This document shows, in pieces, positions 7,070 to 8,283 of a DNA stretch of 8,283 nucleotides. The translations under genes and the position numbers were made by a program. A model generated the notes under the pieces. It saw only the letters and a list, made by a program, of their open reading frames with translations, was not told where the DNA came from and did no database searches. The DNA is from an uncultured Sutterella sp. (GTDB lineage: Bacteria; Pseudomonadota; Gammaproteobacteria; Burkholderiales; Burkholderiaceae_F): positions 1 to 8,283 of the forward strand of contig CABUOH010000039.1 in NCBI GenBank assembly GCA_902493085.1, given 5' to 3'. The stretch's first letter is position 1; each line of letters opens with the position of its first letter.

Positions 7070-7110
7070 AAAACAGCGGGGGCGGCCTTGAGGCCGTCCC
7101 CGCTGTTTTT
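7070..7110. terminator. Bidirectional terminator between mrp and the reductase gene
   Basis: An 18-bp stem (7070-7087 with 7092-7109) has one G-U pair and a TTGA tetraloop. The left arm begins AAAACAGCGGGG and the right arm ends CCCCGCTGTTTT, continuing to a fifth T. On the minus strand the mirrored arms give a TTTTC tail. It is the strongest terminator in the window and sits between convergent genes, 58 bp after mrp and 17 bp after the reductase stop. Confidence 0.92.
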
Positions 7111-7126
7111 GAGCATTTCAGTGCAA

Positions 7127-8212
7127 TCAGTCTTCGTCGAAGTTCGGCGTTTCAACACCGAGCACTTTATGGAGCTTGGGAGACGTGGTCGTGTACTGCA
7201 GGAACACGCGCTTTTCCGGGAAGACGTAGTCGCAGGCGGCGAAGGCGGCAAGGGCGCATTCATGGAAGCCGGAAAGAATGAGCTTCTTCTTGCCCGGGTA
7301 GGTGTTGATGTCGCCGACGGCAAAAATGCCCGGAATATTCGTTTCGAATCGGGCGGTATCGACGACGATCTGCTTGCGGTCAAGTTCGAGACCCCAGTTT
7401 TCAATGGGACCGAGCTTGGGCTGAAGGCCGAAGAACACGAGAAGATGGTCGAGCGGGATGCGTCGCGTGACGCCGTCGGCTCCGGCAACGAGCACTTCGG
7501 CAAGCTTTCCGTCGGCTTCGTTGAATCCCGTGATCTGTCCCACTTCGAACTGCATTTCCCAGTTTTCGCACAACTCCTTCATCTTTGCAACGGAAGCGGC
7601 CTGAGCGCGGAAGCCGTCACGACGATGAATGAGCACGACGCTTTCAGCACGGCCGACGAGATTGAGCGTCCAGTCAAGCGCGGAGTCACCACCGCCGCAG
7701 ATGACAACGTTCTTGCCGTCAAAGACTGAAGGATCCTTGCAACTGTAGTGCAGCTGCGTACCTTCAAACTTTTCGATACCTTTAACGCGAAGCGGCCGCG
7801 GCTGGAAGGAACCGACGCCGGCAGCGATGATCACGACCTTGGTCATGAAGCGGGTACCGATGCTTGTTTCAACGTAGAAGCGTCCATCCTCCTGCTTTTC
7901 AACGCGGGTGACTTCCTGGCCTAGGTGAAAGATTGGACCGAAATGATGGTTCTGCTTGAGAAGGTTTTCCGTCAGCTCATAGGAAGAGCAGACGGGGACG
8001 GCGGGAATGTCGTAGATGGGCTTCGTCGGGTAGAGTTCCATGCACTGGCCGCCGACATTGCGAAGCGAGTCGATGACGTGGCACTTGATTTCGAGCAGGC
8101 CGAGCTCGAACACCTGAAAAAGGCCGACGGGACCGGCGCCTACAACGACGGCATCGGTTTCAATGAGCTCATCGGTGGGCTCGGCAACAGTCATATAGTC
8201 TTCAATAGCCAT
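7127..8212 (-). CDS. Ferredoxin/flavodoxin-NADP+ reductase, type 2 (thioredoxin-reductase-like)
   Basis: This cytoplasmic FAD enzyme moves electrons between NADPH and ferredoxin or flavodoxin. The product is 361 residues. The FAD Rossmann motif VVVGAGPVGLFQ is at 22-33, with GGQCMELYP at 54-62. The second Rossmann fold for NADPH has ICGGGDSALDW (171-181) and HRRDGFRA (196-203), whose arginines suit the 2'-phosphate of NADPH. FAVGDINTYPGKKKL (297-311) closes the FAD site, and YTTTSPKLHKVLGV (340-353) is the C-terminal stretch characteristic of this reductase family. No CxxC is present in the protein, which separates it from true thioredoxin reductases. It is unrelated to the plant-type Fpr of E. 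coli, so no symbol is given. The ATG at 8212 lacks a Shine-Dalgarno; M7 (8194) is an alternative start, since conserved sequence begins only near residue 18. The electron partner is not encoded nearby. Confidence 0.93.
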   Translation of the reverse strand: MAIEDYMTVAEPTDELIETDAVVVGAGPVGLFQVFELGLLEIKCHVIDSLRNVGGQCMELYPTKPIYDIPAVPVCSSYELTENLLKQNHHFGPIFHLGQEVTRVEKQEDGRFYVETSIGTRFMTKVVIIAAGVGSFQPRPLRVKGIEKFEGTQLHYSCKDPSVFDGKNVVICGGGDSALDWTLNLVGRAESVVLIHRRDGFRAQAASVAKMKELCENWEMQFEVGQITGFNEADGKLAEVLVAGADGVTRRIPLDHLLVFFGLQPKLGPIENWGLELDRKQIVVDTARFETNIPGIFAVGDINTYPGKKKLILSGFHECALAAFAACDYVFPEKRVFLQYTTTSPKLHKVLGVETPNFDED

Positions 8213-8230
8213 GGTTCTGTTTCGAATGGG

Positions 8231-8262
8231 AAAAAGAGAGATGCCTTCCCGTCAGGGAAGGC
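8231..8262 (-). other. Terminator-like hairpin in the reductase leader
   Basis: On the minus strand GCCTTCCC and GGGAAGGC form a perfect 8-bp stem (8255-8262 with 8243-8250) with a 4-nt loop, followed by ATCTCTC and five T (8231-8235). It ends about 19 bp before the reductase ATG. It is either the terminator of an upstream minus-strand gene outside the window, or an attenuator/leader hairpin of the reductase. A weak -10 candidate on minus (GACAAT, 8272-8277) upstream of the hairpin would favour the leader reading. The remaining bases to the right edge hold nothing else I can identify. Confidence 0.5.
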
Positions 8263-8283
8263 GGTTGCGGTATTGTCGCATGC

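Noticed and set aside
6415..7503. A 362-codon minus-strand frame spanning the 3' half of mrp, the terminator and the 3' end of the reductase gene.
   Set aside because: It overlaps two well-supported genes and translates a terminator stem. The protein is low-complexity and resembles no family.
1..8283. CRISPR arrays, insertion sequences, integrase or phage genes, toxin-antitoxin or defence genes, tRNA or rRNA genes.
   Set aside because: Read on both strands, the window shows no repeat-spacer pattern, no transposase-like frame, no terminal inverted repeats and no tRNA-like fold. All substantial frames are housekeeping genes.

Overview
The window looks like ordinary chromosomal core genome of a betaproteobacterium in the order Burkholderiales. 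The base composition and gut-commensal-like protein sequences would fit a Sutterella/Parasutterella-type member, but that family-level placement is an inference. The order-level call rests on three proteins. ScpA has the beta-proteobacterial N-terminal extension (ARLYGEPL, then YIPPEAL, before FEGPLDLLLYLI). The ferredoxin-NADP reductase is of the type-2 (thioredoxin-reductase-like) form common in that order. metG and mrp lie back to back, an arrangement shared by many proteobacteria.

Layout from left to right: the 3' part of a large malic enzyme (+) ending in a strong hairpin terminator; scpA (+), the kleisin subunit of the SMC-ScpAB chromosome condensation complex; a bidirectional terminator; a SulP-family anion transporter with a C-terminal STAS domain (-); metG, methionyl-tRNA synthetase (-), separated from the transporter by a weak terminator and a short promoter region; a divergent promoter region of about 200 bp; mrp/apbC (+), an Fe-S cluster carrier ATPase; a second bidirectional terminator; and a type-2 ferredoxin/flavodoxin-NADP+ reductase (-) whose upstream region carries a terminator-like hairpin and runs off the right edge.

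The genes are mostly single transcription units rather than one operon. Two convergent pairs (scpA with the SulP gene, mrp with the reductase) each share a strong hairpin, and metG/mrp is a divergent pair. Functionally they are unrelated housekeeping genes: central carbon metabolism, chromosome segregation, anion transport, translation, Fe-S biogenesis and redox metabolism. All reading frames appear intact, with no frameshift, insertion sequence, CRISPR array, tRNA or phage gene.

I found no previously undescribed multi-gene system here. The points worth a second look are regulatory: an imperfect palindrome over a candidate -10 box of the SulP gene, an 11-bp tandem repeat just upstream of the scpA promoter candidate, a terminator-like hairpin in the leader of the reductase, and the absence of Shine-Dalgarno sequences with pyrimidine-rich stretches in front of the minus-strand genes.
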